From contig PWJM01000091.1 of assembly GCA_003560915.1 (NCBI GenBank), forward strand, positions 1 through 46,621: a stretch of 46,621 bases of DNA, written 5' to 3'. The position numbers were made by a program, and so were the translations under genes. Origin of the DNA: Syntrophomonadaceae bacterium. GTDB taxonomy: Bacteria; Bacillota; Dethiobacteria; SKNC01. The notes beneath the pieces were generated by a model. It was given only the letters and a program-made list of their open reading frames with translations, ran no database searches and was not told the DNA's origin. Below, piece after piece: positions 36,743-44,608 of the stretch. Every line of letters begins with the position of its first letter. The stretch's first letter is position 1.

Positions 36743-37794
36743 TCCGTCAGCTCCTTCAATCCGTCTTGTTTTTGAGCGGCGATGAATCTTGCCAACAGCC
36801 TGGCAGAATGTTTTATATCTTCCATTGAAAGAAGTTCAACCGATGTGTGCATATACCTGAGGGGGATAGAAACCAACCCGGTGGCAATTCCTTCCCTGGA
36901 AATCTGAAGTGCCCAGGCATCGGTGCCGGTGGGTCCCGGAGCGGCATCCTTCTGATAAGGAATTCGGTATTCCTCTGCAAGCTCTACCAATTTTTTGTAA
37001 ATTACCGGATGTATGTTAGGACCCGTGGTAATCACCGTGCCTTTACCCAGAAAAGAAGTTCTGTATTCCGGTACACCGGGCATATCTCCATGACAGACAT
37101 CAATGGCAATGCCCATGTCCGGCGCGACACCATAGGCAGACACGATGGCTCCCCTTACTCCTACCTCTTCCTGGACCGTGGCTACAGCATAAACATCCGC
37201 ATCATGTTTTAACCCCTGCAGTTCCTGCAGGCATTGGAGCACTACCGCTACTCCGGCCCGGTCATCCAGGGCTTTCCCTGCAGCCATCTGTCCCCCCAGG
37301 CGTACAAATTCTCTACGTATGGTAATGATATCTCCAACGGATACCACTTCTTTTACTTGAGCTTCAGAAAGGCCCAGGTCTATGTAAAGCTTATCCATCT
37401 TTACGCCTTTTTCCATTTCATCAGGCTCTAAAATATGAGGCGATTTGGCCCCAATCACTCCGGGCAGATCTTTTTTTCCGTGGACCAAAACCTCCTGGTT
37501 CAATAATGACCGGGGATCTATCCCCCCCACGGGAGATATTCGTAAAAAGCCGCCCTCCTCAACCTTGGAAACCATAAGGCCAATTTCATCCATATGGGCA
37601 GCCAGCATAATCTTCAGGCTGTCAGGTCCACTATTGAGGCCTTTTTTTAGGGCTATCACATTACCCAGAGCATCCCGGCGTACCTGATGGGAGTTCTTTT
37701 TGAACTCCTCCACCACGATTTCAGCTACTCTGTCTTCATATCCGGAAACCCCTGGAGTTGTAGATATTTTTTGCAGAAATTCTGTAATATCCAC
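36733..37794 (-). CDS. M42 family metallopeptidase (first of three)
   Basis: Leading gene of the peptidase trio. GTG 37794 (353 residues, MDITEFLQKISTTPGVSGYEDRVAE) is chosen because AAGGAG lies 7 bases upstream; the track's start 15 codons earlier adds a non-family segment. Motifs: LAAHMDEIGLMVSKVEEGGF, ALDDRAGVAVVL, ATVQEEVGVRGA, AIDVCHGDMPG, GPTGTDAWALQISREGIATG and RYMHTSVE. A possible weak promoter (TTAAAG, 17 bases, TAGAAT) lies just upstream. Confidence 0.92.
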   Translation of the reverse strand: MDITEFLQKISTTPGVSGYEDRVAEIVVEEFKKNSHQVRRDALGNVIALKKGLNSGPDSLKIMLAAHMDEIGLMVSKVEEGGFLRISPVGGIDPRSLLNQEVLVHGKKDLPGVIGAKSPHILEPDEMEKGVKMDKLYIDLGLSEAQVKEVVSVGDIITIRREFVRLGGQMAAGKALDDRAGVAVVLQCLQELQGLKHDADVYAVATVQEEVGVRGAIVSAYGVAPDMGIAIDVCHGDMPGVPEYRTSFLGKGTVITTGPNIHPVIYKKLVELAEEYRIPYQKDAAPGPTGTDAWALQISREGIATGLVSIPLRYMHTSVELLSMEDIKHSARLLARFIAAQKQDGLKELTECF

Positions 37795-37979
37795 CTGATA
37801 ACTCCTTCCTACCCCTATGAGGAATATTTTTCTATTCAATCCAGATTAAATATTCTATAAAAAAAACAAATTTCCTTTAATTATCAATTATCTACCGTTA
37901 AAATTATTTCTCTCCAAAAAACGCTGCGGTTATACACCCTGACTTCACGTAAAAAACTCGCCTGACAGCAGATATCCAA

Positions 37980-38011
37980 AAACCCCTTATCTCCTAAACC
38001 CCTTATCTCCT
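37980..38011. repeat. Perfect tandem duplication of 16 bp
   Basis: AAACCCCTTATCTCCT occurs twice head to tail with no gap, 5 bases beyond the stop codon of the second ABC gene. The remaining 37840-37979 intergenic stretch shows no clear gene or terminator. Confidence 0.9.
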
Positions 38012-38016
38012 CCGCA

Positions 38017-39840
38017 CTAGAAGGCTTCCTCTTGGGGCTGCAGCAAATCTGTAAAAAGCTCATCTTCGTCAATTATCTGCACATTTAAAAGTTCTCGGTA
38101 AAGGCCTGGCATTTCTGCCAGCTGCCGGTGAGTGCCTTCCTGAACGATTCTGCCCCTATCCATCACCAGGATTATGTCTGCACTTCTGATAGTAGAAAGC
38201 CGATGGGCTATGATGAATGAAGTCCTACCCGCAGTGATGGCTTTTAAAGCTTTGCGAATGCTGACCTCCGTATGGGTATCCACACTGGAAGTAGCTTCGT
38301 CCAGAATAATTATCCTGGGATTTCTTAAAATGGTCCTGGCAAAACTGATGAGCTGGCGCTGCCCCATGGAAAAGTTGCTTCCCCTTTCCCGCACCGGGGT
38401 ATCATACCCTTGGGGCAGTGAAGAAATAAAATCATGAATATAAACTCTTCGGGCGGCCTCCTCAACTTCCCGGATATCCGCCCCCGGCCTGCCGTAACGG
38501 ATGTTATCTTTGATGGTTCCGGAAAAAAGCAGAGCATCCTGTAAGGCCAAACCAATCTGTTCCCTTAAAGAATTGACCTTTACCTCTTTCAGGTCATGAC
38601 CGTCAATTACCACAGAACCTTTCTGAGAGTCGTAAAACCTGCATAAAAGACTGATCAATGTTGTCTTCCCGGCTCCCGTAGGGCCCACCAAAGCTACAGT
38701 CTGTCCCGGTTCTACCGTAAATTGAATATCTTCCAGGACATTCTTGGCCTCTTCATAAGCAAAGGTTACTCCTTGAAATTGTACTTTCCCTTGTATTTCC
38801 GGCAATCTTAAGGCCCCCGGGGCATCTTCGACATTAGGTTTTGCGTCCATAATTTGGAAGTACTTTTCCCCCGCCGCCATGGCAGACTGAAAGTTATTGT
38901 AAATCTGGCTCAGGTCTCTGAGGGGAGCGTAAAAACGGGTGAGATAATCCAGAAACAAGTAGAGAGTTCCGATTTGGATTACACCCCGAATCACCTCACG
39001 TCCCCCATACCAAAGAAGCAAAGCCATGCCCAGGGCCCCTACCACCTCTACCACGGGGAGGTAAACAGCAAACAGCCCTGCGGCCCTGACGTTAGCTTTC
39101 ATATTGTGATGATTGATTAAAGAAAATGCTTCGGAATTTTTCTCCTCCCGGGCCAAACTCTGCACTACTTTTAAACCACTTATATTTTCCTGGAGATAAG
39201 AGTTTACTGCTGCCATTTTGCCGCGCACTTCCCGGTATGCCTGAATTACACGGTTTCTGAAAAACGTGCTGACCAACAGGAAGAAAGGAAAGGTGACCAG
39301 GCTCAGTGCAGTAAGCATTACGTTTTCAGACAGCATGATTACGAAAATACCCACCAGCACAATTAAGTCCCCGGCAATGTGCACAATCCCCCAGGTAATA
39401 AACTCGTTTAACGCATCAATGTCATTAATGACCCGGGACATGATTTCACCGGTGGACCGATTGTCATAAAATTTAAAGCCCAACCCCTGAAGTTTCTCAA
39501 AAATGGACTGCCTGAGGTTAAAAATAACCCTCTGGCCTACCCAGGACATAAGGTAATTCTGCCAGTACGAACTAAACCAGTTTAGAAAGAAAGTAACAGC
39601 AAGAAGAAAGGTTAACCAGTTGAGCTGCCTGTAGTCAGAGGTTAAAATGGCAGAATCAATGGCTACCTTTATTATATAAGGACCGGCCAGTGTGGTTATT
39701 GTAGCTATGAGCATCATTGCCGAAGCAGCCATGATCCGACCCCGATAAGGCCACACGTGCTTAAGCAGCCGGTAAATAATCCGGTAATTTACTTTTTCAG
39801 GTTTTTCCTGGTCAGCCAGTTCAGGAATATGCAGGTCCAT
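38017..39840 (-). CDS. ABC exporter half-transporter, canonical ATP-site Walker B (heterodimer subunit 2)
   Basis: Type IV (MsbA/BmrCD-like) ABC exporter half, 607 residues: six membrane segments (about 30-320) then an ATPase domain with Walker A GPTGAGKT (386-393), Walker B ending IIILDE (Asp514, catalytic Glu515) and switch His546 (IIAHRLST). Its signature motif is altered: FSMGQ (490-494) instead of LSGGQ. The partner encoded 18 bases upstream has the opposite pattern, so together they should form a heterodimer with one canonical and one degenerate ATP site. Substrate (drug, lipid or peptide) unknown. Confidence 0.93.
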   Translation of the reverse strand: MDLHIPELADQEKPEKVNYRIIYRLLKHVWPYRGRIMAASAMMLIATITTLAGPYIIKVAIDSAILTSDYRQLNWLTFLLAVTFFLNWFSSYWQNYLMSWVGQRVIFNLRQSIFEKLQGLGFKFYDNRSTGEIMSRVINDIDALNEFITWGIVHIAGDLIVLVGIFVIMLSENVMLTALSLVTFPFFLLVSTFFRNRVIQAYREVRGKMAAVNSYLQENISGLKVVQSLAREEKNSEAFSLINHHNMKANVRAAGLFAVYLPVVEVVGALGMALLLWYGGREVIRGVIQIGTLYLFLDYLTRFYAPLRDLSQIYNNFQSAMAAGEKYFQIMDAKPNVEDAPGALRLPEIQGKVQFQGVTFAYEEAKNVLEDIQFTVEPGQTVALVGPTGAGKTTLISLLCRFYDSQKGSVVIDGHDLKEVKVNSLREQIGLALQDALLFSGTIKDNIRYGRPGADIREVEEAARRVYIHDFISSLPQGYDTPVRERGSNFSMGQRQLISFARTILRNPRIIILDEATSSVDTHTEVSIRKALKAITAGRTSFIIAHRLSTIRSADIILVMDRGRIVQEGTHRQLAEMPGLYRELLNVQIIDEDELFTDLLQPQEEAF

Positions 39841-39858
39841 GGGTCCAAATCCTTCCCC

Positions 39859-41610
39859 TTATGATGCAGTGGGTTCTACACCGTAAAGCTGCATCTTGTA
39901 TAATTCAGCATAACGTCCACCGGACCGGATCAATTCATGGTGAGAGCCCTGTTCTACGATTTCCCCCTGGTCAAGAACCAAGATTTGATTCGCATTCTTA
40001 AGGGTGGACAACCTCTGGGCTACGATAAAGACGGTTTTCCCTTTCATTAAGTTCTTTAAAGCCTTTCGGATGAAAAACTCAGTCCGAGTATCTATGTTTG
40101 AGGTAATATCATCTAATATTATAATTCTCGGGTCTATCAGCAGGGTCCTGGCGATAGAGATACGCTGTTTTTGCCCACCCGAAAGCCCCAGCCCCCGTTC
40201 TCCGATTATAGTTTGGTACCCCTGAGGCAGCGAAATAATAAATTCATGAATTTGGGCCCCTTTAGCGGCTTCTATTATCTCTTCTTCCGTGGCATCAGGC
40301 TTTCCATAAGCAATATTTTCAGCCAGTGAAGCGGAAAAAAGAAAGCTTTCCTGAAATACTATCCCTACATTTCTTCTAAGGGATTCAAGGGTAATGGTTT
40401 TTATATTCCGTCCGTCCAGAAGGATTTTCCCCTTTTGGGGATCATAAAAACGAGGTATTAACTCAACCAGGGCACTTTTCCCCGAACCTGTGGCACCTAC
40501 CAGGGCAGTTACCTGGCCGGGCTCCGCCTGAAAGTTTATATTTTCTAAGACCATATTCCCCTGGTCATAGCCAAAGCTAACCTGTTCAAACTGGATAAAA
40601 CCCTCTGCTTTACCAATGTCTTTAGCGCCAGGCACATCTTTTATCTCCGGCTCGGAATCCAGAATTTCAAATATTCTTTCCCCGGAACTAACCGCACGCT
40701 GAATAAGGCTGATAATCCAACCCAACATTCTCAAAGGCATCACTAAGAGTAACAGATAGCTGTTAAAGGCAATCAATTCCCCTAACAGCAGCTGTCCAGA
40801 TATGACCAACCTTCCCCCATACCAGAAAATTAAGGCTGTGCCCAATCCTGAGATAAAGTGCATCAAGGGCAGGTAGAAAGACCAGATTTTTGCTGTAAAT
40901 ATGTTGGAATCAAATAATTTCTTATTCTGGCCGTGAAACTTCTTGGCCTCACCCTTTTCCTGGGTATTGGCCTGTACCAATCTGATTCCGGTAATATTCT
41001 CCTGTAAAACCGAACTCAGTTGGGCAACCTGGTGCTGTATGTCTGAAAAAGCCGGTTTTACTTCCCTTGCAAATTTCCAAATGGTTACCGTCAAAAAAGG
41101 GATACTGGCCAGAGAGACCAATGCCAACAGCGGATGCATGATAAACATTACGATTAAAATTCCGATAATTGTAAGAAAGCTTTGAAGAAAATGGATTACC
41201 CCAAAGTCCAGGAAACGGCGCAGGGTCTCCACATCACTGGTAACCCTGGACATCAACTGACCAGTAGTTATTTTCCCCAGATAACCCAAAGAGAGCTGCT
41301 GCAGGTGCCTATATAGTTTATTCCTAACATCAAAAATCACCTTCTGTGCCACATATTCCATGGAATAACGCTGCACAAATGTAAATATAGCCTTACCTAT
41401 AGATACGGTAATAACCCCAGCAGCAATAATATTGAGTATATCCAACTGGTTTTCAAGTATCACCCGGTCAATAACCAACCGAATTAACTGGGGAATAGTC
41501 AAATTAAGAACCATCACAAAAAGAGCGGCAACAAAAGAGGCTGCCACCCAAAATCGGTATGGGAAAAGCAATATTAATAACCGTTTAGTAACATTCATTG
41601 AAATCACCAC
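39859..41610 (-). CDS. ABC exporter half-transporter with degenerate Walker B/H-loop (heterodimer subunit 1)
   Basis: Partner half-exporter, 583 residues: membrane domain (about 15-310) and ATPase domain with Walker A GATGSGKS (372-379) and intact signature LSGGQ (476-480). The catalytic Glu after Walker B is replaced by Asp501 (IIILDDITS) and the switch His by Gln532 (IVAQRLST). These two changes mark the non-hydrolysing site of heterodimeric exporters such as BmrCD and TM287/288. It lies 92 bases after cimA, the gap holding a REP-like inverted repeat, and is followed directly by its partner. Confidence 0.93.
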   Translation of the reverse strand: MVISMNVTKRLLILLFPYRFWVAASFVAALFVMVLNLTIPQLIRLVIDRVILENQLDILNIIAAGVITVSIGKAIFTFVQRYSMEYVAQKVIFDVRNKLYRHLQQLSLGYLGKITTGQLMSRVTSDVETLRRFLDFGVIHFLQSFLTIIGILIVMFIMHPLLALVSLASIPFLTVTIWKFAREVKPAFSDIQHQVAQLSSVLQENITGIRLVQANTQEKGEAKKFHGQNKKLFDSNIFTAKIWSFYLPLMHFISGLGTALIFWYGGRLVISGQLLLGELIAFNSYLLLLVMPLRMLGWIISLIQRAVSSGERIFEILDSEPEIKDVPGAKDIGKAEGFIQFEQVSFGYDQGNMVLENINFQAEPGQVTALVGATGSGKSALVELIPRFYDPQKGKILLDGRNIKTITLESLRRNVGIVFQESFLFSASLAENIAYGKPDATEEEIIEAAKGAQIHEFIISLPQGYQTIIGERGLGLSGGQKQRISIARTLLIDPRIIILDDITSNIDTRTEFFIRKALKNLMKGKTVFIVAQRLSTLKNANQILVLDQGEIVEQGSHHELIRSGGRYAELYKMQLYGVEPTAS

Positions 41611-41626
41611 ATTAAAACTATCATAA

Positions 41627-41683
41627 ACAAGGAGACAAAGCTTTTATTCTTTATCTTCATAGGCAAAATAACCGTCCCCTTGT
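41627..41683. repeat. REP-like inverted repeat between cimA and the ABC genes
   Basis: ACAAGGAGAC (41627-41636) and GTCCCCTTGT (41674-41683) pair over 10 bases with one G-U, around a 37-base loop. The arm with its flank reads AACCGTCCCCTTGTC, like the GGGGACGGTT-type repeats scattered in many genomes next to IS200-like REP transposases. GTCTT repeats flank it. No transposase is present in the window. Confidence 0.5.
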
Positions 41684-41702
41684 CTTCTTGTCTTATGCTG
41701 TC

Positions 41703-43307
41703 TTATTTGTTTAATTCATTCAGCACTTCCTGGGCTTTAATCTCCTCCCTGAGAAGGCCGTATTCTATACTGTCCACCAGGGCCAGCCAGCTGGCTTCAA
41801 TAATATTGGGGGATACCCCTACGGTTCCCCATCTCCCTTTATCGTCGCTGGACTCTATGAGCACCCTAACCTTTGAACCTGTTCCATCCTGACCGTCCAG
41901 GACCCTAACTTTATAATCTTCCAGTTTAATCTTTTGAATTTCCGGATAGATCTCCTCCAGGGCCTTCCGGAGGGCATTATCCAGGGCATTCACGGGGCCA
42001 TTCCCTTCAGAAGCAGTATGAACCCTGTGGTCATCTACTTTAACTTTAATGGTAGCCTCTGAAATCAAGGGACTGTCTTTCCGTTTTTCCACAATCACTC
42101 TGAATCCTTCCAATTCAAACAAAGTCCGGTAAGAATTAAATGCTTTCCAGATTAACAGTTCAAAGGATCCCTCCGCCCCTTCAAACTGGTATCCCTGATA
42201 TTCCAACCTTTTAATCAATTCTAATATCTCTTTAATCTCCGGTTGGTCTTTTTGAATGGTTATATTGTTTTCCCTGGCCTTATGCAGCACATTGCTCTTT
42301 CCGGAAAGCTCGGATACCAGGATTCTACGGGTATTACCCACCCGGGTGGGATCAACATGTTCGTAGGCTTTTCCATGCTTACTGACGGCACTGACATGTA
42401 CTCCTGCTTTATGAGCAAAGGCATTATTCCCCACGAAGGGCTGTGAACCCTGGTGGCTCAAGTTGGCGATTTCAGACACATAGCGGGAAACTTTGGTCAG
42501 CCCCTTTAGCTGTTCCTCGTCAATACAGTCAATATTAAGTTTTATCTTCAAATTAGGAATAATGGTACATAAATTGGCATTTCCACATCTTTCTCCGTAC
42601 CCGTTAATGGTTCCCTGTATATGACGCAGCCCCAACTGAGCAGCAATTACGGAATTGGCTGCCGCCATTCCAGAATCGTTATGGGCATGCATTCCCAGGG
42701 GCGTTTGAATATTTTTCTTAACTTCAGAAATAATCTCTATTAACTCCAGGGGAAGAACCCCGCCATTGGTATCACATAAAACAATGATATCCGCGCCTGC
42801 ATCCTGAGCCGCCTGCAGGGTTGATAAGGCATAACGGGCATTGTTCTTGTACCCGTCAAAAAAATGTTCCGCATCATAAATGACTTCTTTCCCTTTATTT
42901 TTCAAATAACAGATGGTATCGGATATCATATTCAGGTTCTCTTTTAGGGTGGTCCCTAAAATATTAGTCACCTGGAAGTCCCAGCTTTTTCCGAAAATGG
43001 TAACCACTTCAGTCCCGGCAGACAAAAGCTGCTGGACATTGGGATCAAAGGTCACATCAATTTCCGGCCGTCGGGTGCTGCCGAAGGCCGCTACTTTCAC
43101 TTTTCTTAAAGAAATCTCCTGAATCCTCTGAAAATATTCCAAGTCCTTTGGGTTGGAGCCGGGCCAGCCTCCTTCGACATAGGTAATACCCAGTTCATCT
43201 AATTTTTGAGTAATTTTAATTTTATCAGAAACCGAAAAGGAGATTCCCTCCCTCTGGGCTCCGTCTCTCAGCGTGGTATCATAGATATTAAGAGAAGCCA
43301 ACCTCAT
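41703..43307 (-). CDS. cimA: (R)-citramalate synthase
   Basis: Condenses pyruvate and acetyl-CoA to citramalate, starting the threonine-independent route to isoleucine. The 534-residue protein has the DRE-TIM barrel start NIYDTTLRDGAQREGISFSVSDKI, VEGGWPGSNPKD, HAHNDSGMAAANSVIAAQLG, the GTINGYGERCGNANL motif and a C-terminal regulatory domain (about 400-534). The GWPGSNPKD segment and length favour the long citramalate synthase subfamily over LeuA. AGGAGG lies almost against the ATG; TTG 43301, two codons later, has better spacing. It has its own promoter. As a branched-chain amino-acid gene it is a natural CodY target, but I see no clear CodY box. Confidence 0.9.
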   Translation of the reverse strand: MRLASLNIYDTTLRDGAQREGISFSVSDKIKITQKLDELGITYVEGGWPGSNPKDLEYFQRIQEISLRKVKVAAFGSTRRPEIDVTFDPNVQQLLSAGTEVVTIFGKSWDFQVTNILGTTLKENLNMISDTICYLKNKGKEVIYDAEHFFDGYKNNARYALSTLQAAQDAGADIIVLCDTNGGVLPLELIEIISEVKKNIQTPLGMHAHNDSGMAAANSVIAAQLGLRHIQGTINGYGERCGNANLCTIIPNLKIKLNIDCIDEEQLKGLTKVSRYVSEIANLSHQGSQPFVGNNAFAHKAGVHVSAVSKHGKAYEHVDPTRVGNTRRILVSELSGKSNVLHKARENNITIQKDQPEIKEILELIKRLEYQGYQFEGAEGSFELLIWKAFNSYRTLFELEGFRVIVEKRKDSPLISEATIKVKVDDHRVHTASEGNGPVNALDNALRKALEEIYPEIQKIKLEDYKVRVLDGQDGTGSKVRVLIESSDDKGRWGTVGVSPNIIEASWLALVDSIEYGLLREEIKAQEVLNELNK

Positions 43308-43341
43308 TCCTCCTTTTTAAAAAGCCCATTTGTATTGATTC

Positions 43342-43370
43342 ATTATACTATACCGGGAAATCGTTGTCTA
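43342..43370 (-). promoter_or_regulatory. Sigma-A promoter for cimA
   Basis: On the minus strand: -35 TAGACA (43370-43365), 17-base spacer, consensus -10 TATAAT (43347-43342), about 35 bases before the start codon. Confidence 0.8.
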
Positions 43371-43383
43371 TTGGCCCCAAAAT

Positions 43384-43413
43384 AAAAACTCCTCATTGGT
43401 TTTGAGGAGTTTT
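43384..43413 (-). terminator. Intrinsic terminator after the universal stress protein gene
   Basis: Eleven-base perfect arms AAAACTCCTCA / TGAGGAGTTTT with a 7-base loop, followed on the minus strand by TTATTTT. It separates the stress-protein gene from cimA. Confidence 0.88.
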
Positions 43414-43430
43414 AGAGCATCTCTTTAATG

Positions 43431-43865
43431 CTAATGTTTAACTACCAGAACAGGTACTGTGGAATGATTAACCACCTTGGTAGAAACGCTTCCCAACAGG
43501 AACCTTTTGATTCCGGTTGCTCCCAGGGAACCCATAACAATCAAATCTACTCTGGCCCTGTCGGCTGTATTTAATATTTCATCAGCGGGGTCCCCTAACT
43601 TTACACAGGATTCCACCTTTACCGGGGTTCCCTCAATGCACCCTTTCACTTTATTTAGAATAATATTCCCCGTTTCATTTAATACTTCAGGGTCGTCCGT
43701 AATAAACTCCGAAATCTCAAATTCATTCACGTTAGGCCTGGTAACCATTCTTCTTTGTACGTTCAGCAGGAATAATTCCCCGTTAAATGCTTCTGCAATT
43801 TCCCTGGCCTTGGCCAGGGCATTGGAACAATATTCCGAGCCGTCCACAGGAACCAATATTTTCAT
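43431..43865 (-). CDS. Universal stress protein (UspA family)
   Basis: Cytoplasmic Usp-fold protein of 144 residues, starting MKILVPVDGSEYCSNALAKAREIAEAF and ending with the nucleotide loop MGSLGATGIKRFLLGSVSTKVVNHSTVPVLVVKH (G-x2-G-x9-G-S), so it probably binds ATP. AAGGAGG precedes the start. It has a likely promoter of its own overlapping the end of the iron-sulfur protein gene and a strong terminator. Exact stress role unknown. Confidence 0.94.
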   Translation of the reverse strand: MKILVPVDGSEYCSNALAKAREIAEAFNGELFLLNVQRRMVTRPNVNEFEISEFITDDPEVLNETGNIILNKVKGCIEGTPVKVESCVKLGDPADEILNTADRARVDLIVMGSLGATGIKRFLLGSVSTKVVNHSTVPVLVVKH

Positions 43866-43921
43866 AAAAAAACCTCCTTTATATTTTTGTATAACTTTAT
43901 AAAATTATGTAATATAAAAAT

Positions 43922-43950
43922 ATTATATCATAGGAAAAGCAATTTTTAAA
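43922..43950 (-). promoter_or_regulatory. Possible promoter for the universal stress protein gene
   Basis: On the minus strand: -35 TTTAAA (43950-43945), 17-base spacer, -10 TATAAT (43927-43922). The -10 is perfect, the -35 weak; it overlaps the stop codon of the upstream gene. Confidence 0.45.
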
Positions 43951-44608
43951 CTTTATCTTTATGGTTTTCTTTGAAACTCAGGGCCCCAACCGGGCAAACT
44001 TTAACGCACTCTCCACATTGTATACAGGAAGAATCGCTCAATAGTTTATCGCCAAAGGTGGAAACCTTCCTCTTAATTCCCCTCTGGGAAAACCCGATGG
44101 CCCCCACTTTGGCTATATGATGATCTGCCCAAACACAGCGTCCGCAGAGTACACACCTGTTCCGGTCCAGTACAAAAACATCTACACTGTCATCAATAGG
44201 ATAGTCTTTTACAAATTTATTTAGGCGCTTGGGCTTTAACTTTAGCTTTCTCTCTTTGGCAATCCTTTGCAGTGCACATGCTTTATTCTTAGGGCATTTG
44301 CTGCAGCCCAGTCGGTGGTCAGAAAGCAAAAGTTCGAAAGCAGTTGTAACCAGGCGGTCTACTTCGGGGGTTCGGGTCTTTACCACCATTCCATCTGCAA
44401 CCGTCTGGGTACATGAGGTTACCGGCCTTGGATGGCCTTCAATTTCCACAAAACACAGGCGGCAGCTGGCAGAGGGCCGGGCTTTTTCCTTTATGGCACA
44501 GAGATTGGGTATGAAGATATCATTTTCCAGGGCAACCCATAAAAGTGCCCGGCCTTCCTCTGCATTTATTTCTTTTCCGTCAATAATAATGGAAATCATT
44601 TTATTCAT
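43946..44608 (-). CDS. NuoG/HydA N-terminus-like iron-sulfur protein (2Fe-2S plus 4Fe-4S)
   Basis: Electron-transfer subunit of 220 residues resembling the N-terminal part of NuoG and [FeFe]-hydrogenases but without a catalytic domain. In order: plant-type [2Fe-2S] (Cys37, 49, 52, 66; SCRLCFVE), a His-ligated [4Fe-4S] (HRLGCSKCPKNKAC; His98, Cys102, 105, 111) and a 2[4Fe-4S] ferredoxin unit (CVLCGRC 152-158; CIQCGECVKVCP 195-206). The fourth residue of the first ferredoxin motif, normally Cys, is Asp162 (CVWAD). Its ATG overlaps the NuoF-like stop by 4 bases. It would pass electrons between the flavoprotein and an unidentified partner such as a formate dehydrogenase or hydrogenase (inference). 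Confidence 0.88.
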   Translation of the reverse strand: MNKMISIIIDGKEINAEEGRALLWVALENDIFIPNLCAIKEKARPSASCRLCFVEIEGHPRPVTSCTQTVADGMVVKTRTPEVDRLVTTAFELLLSDHRLGCSKCPKNKACALQRIAKERKLKLKPKRLNKFVKDYPIDDSVDVFVLDRNRCVLCGRCVWADHHIAKVGAIGFSQRGIKRKVSTFGDKLLSDSSCIQCGECVKVCPVGALSFKENHKDKV

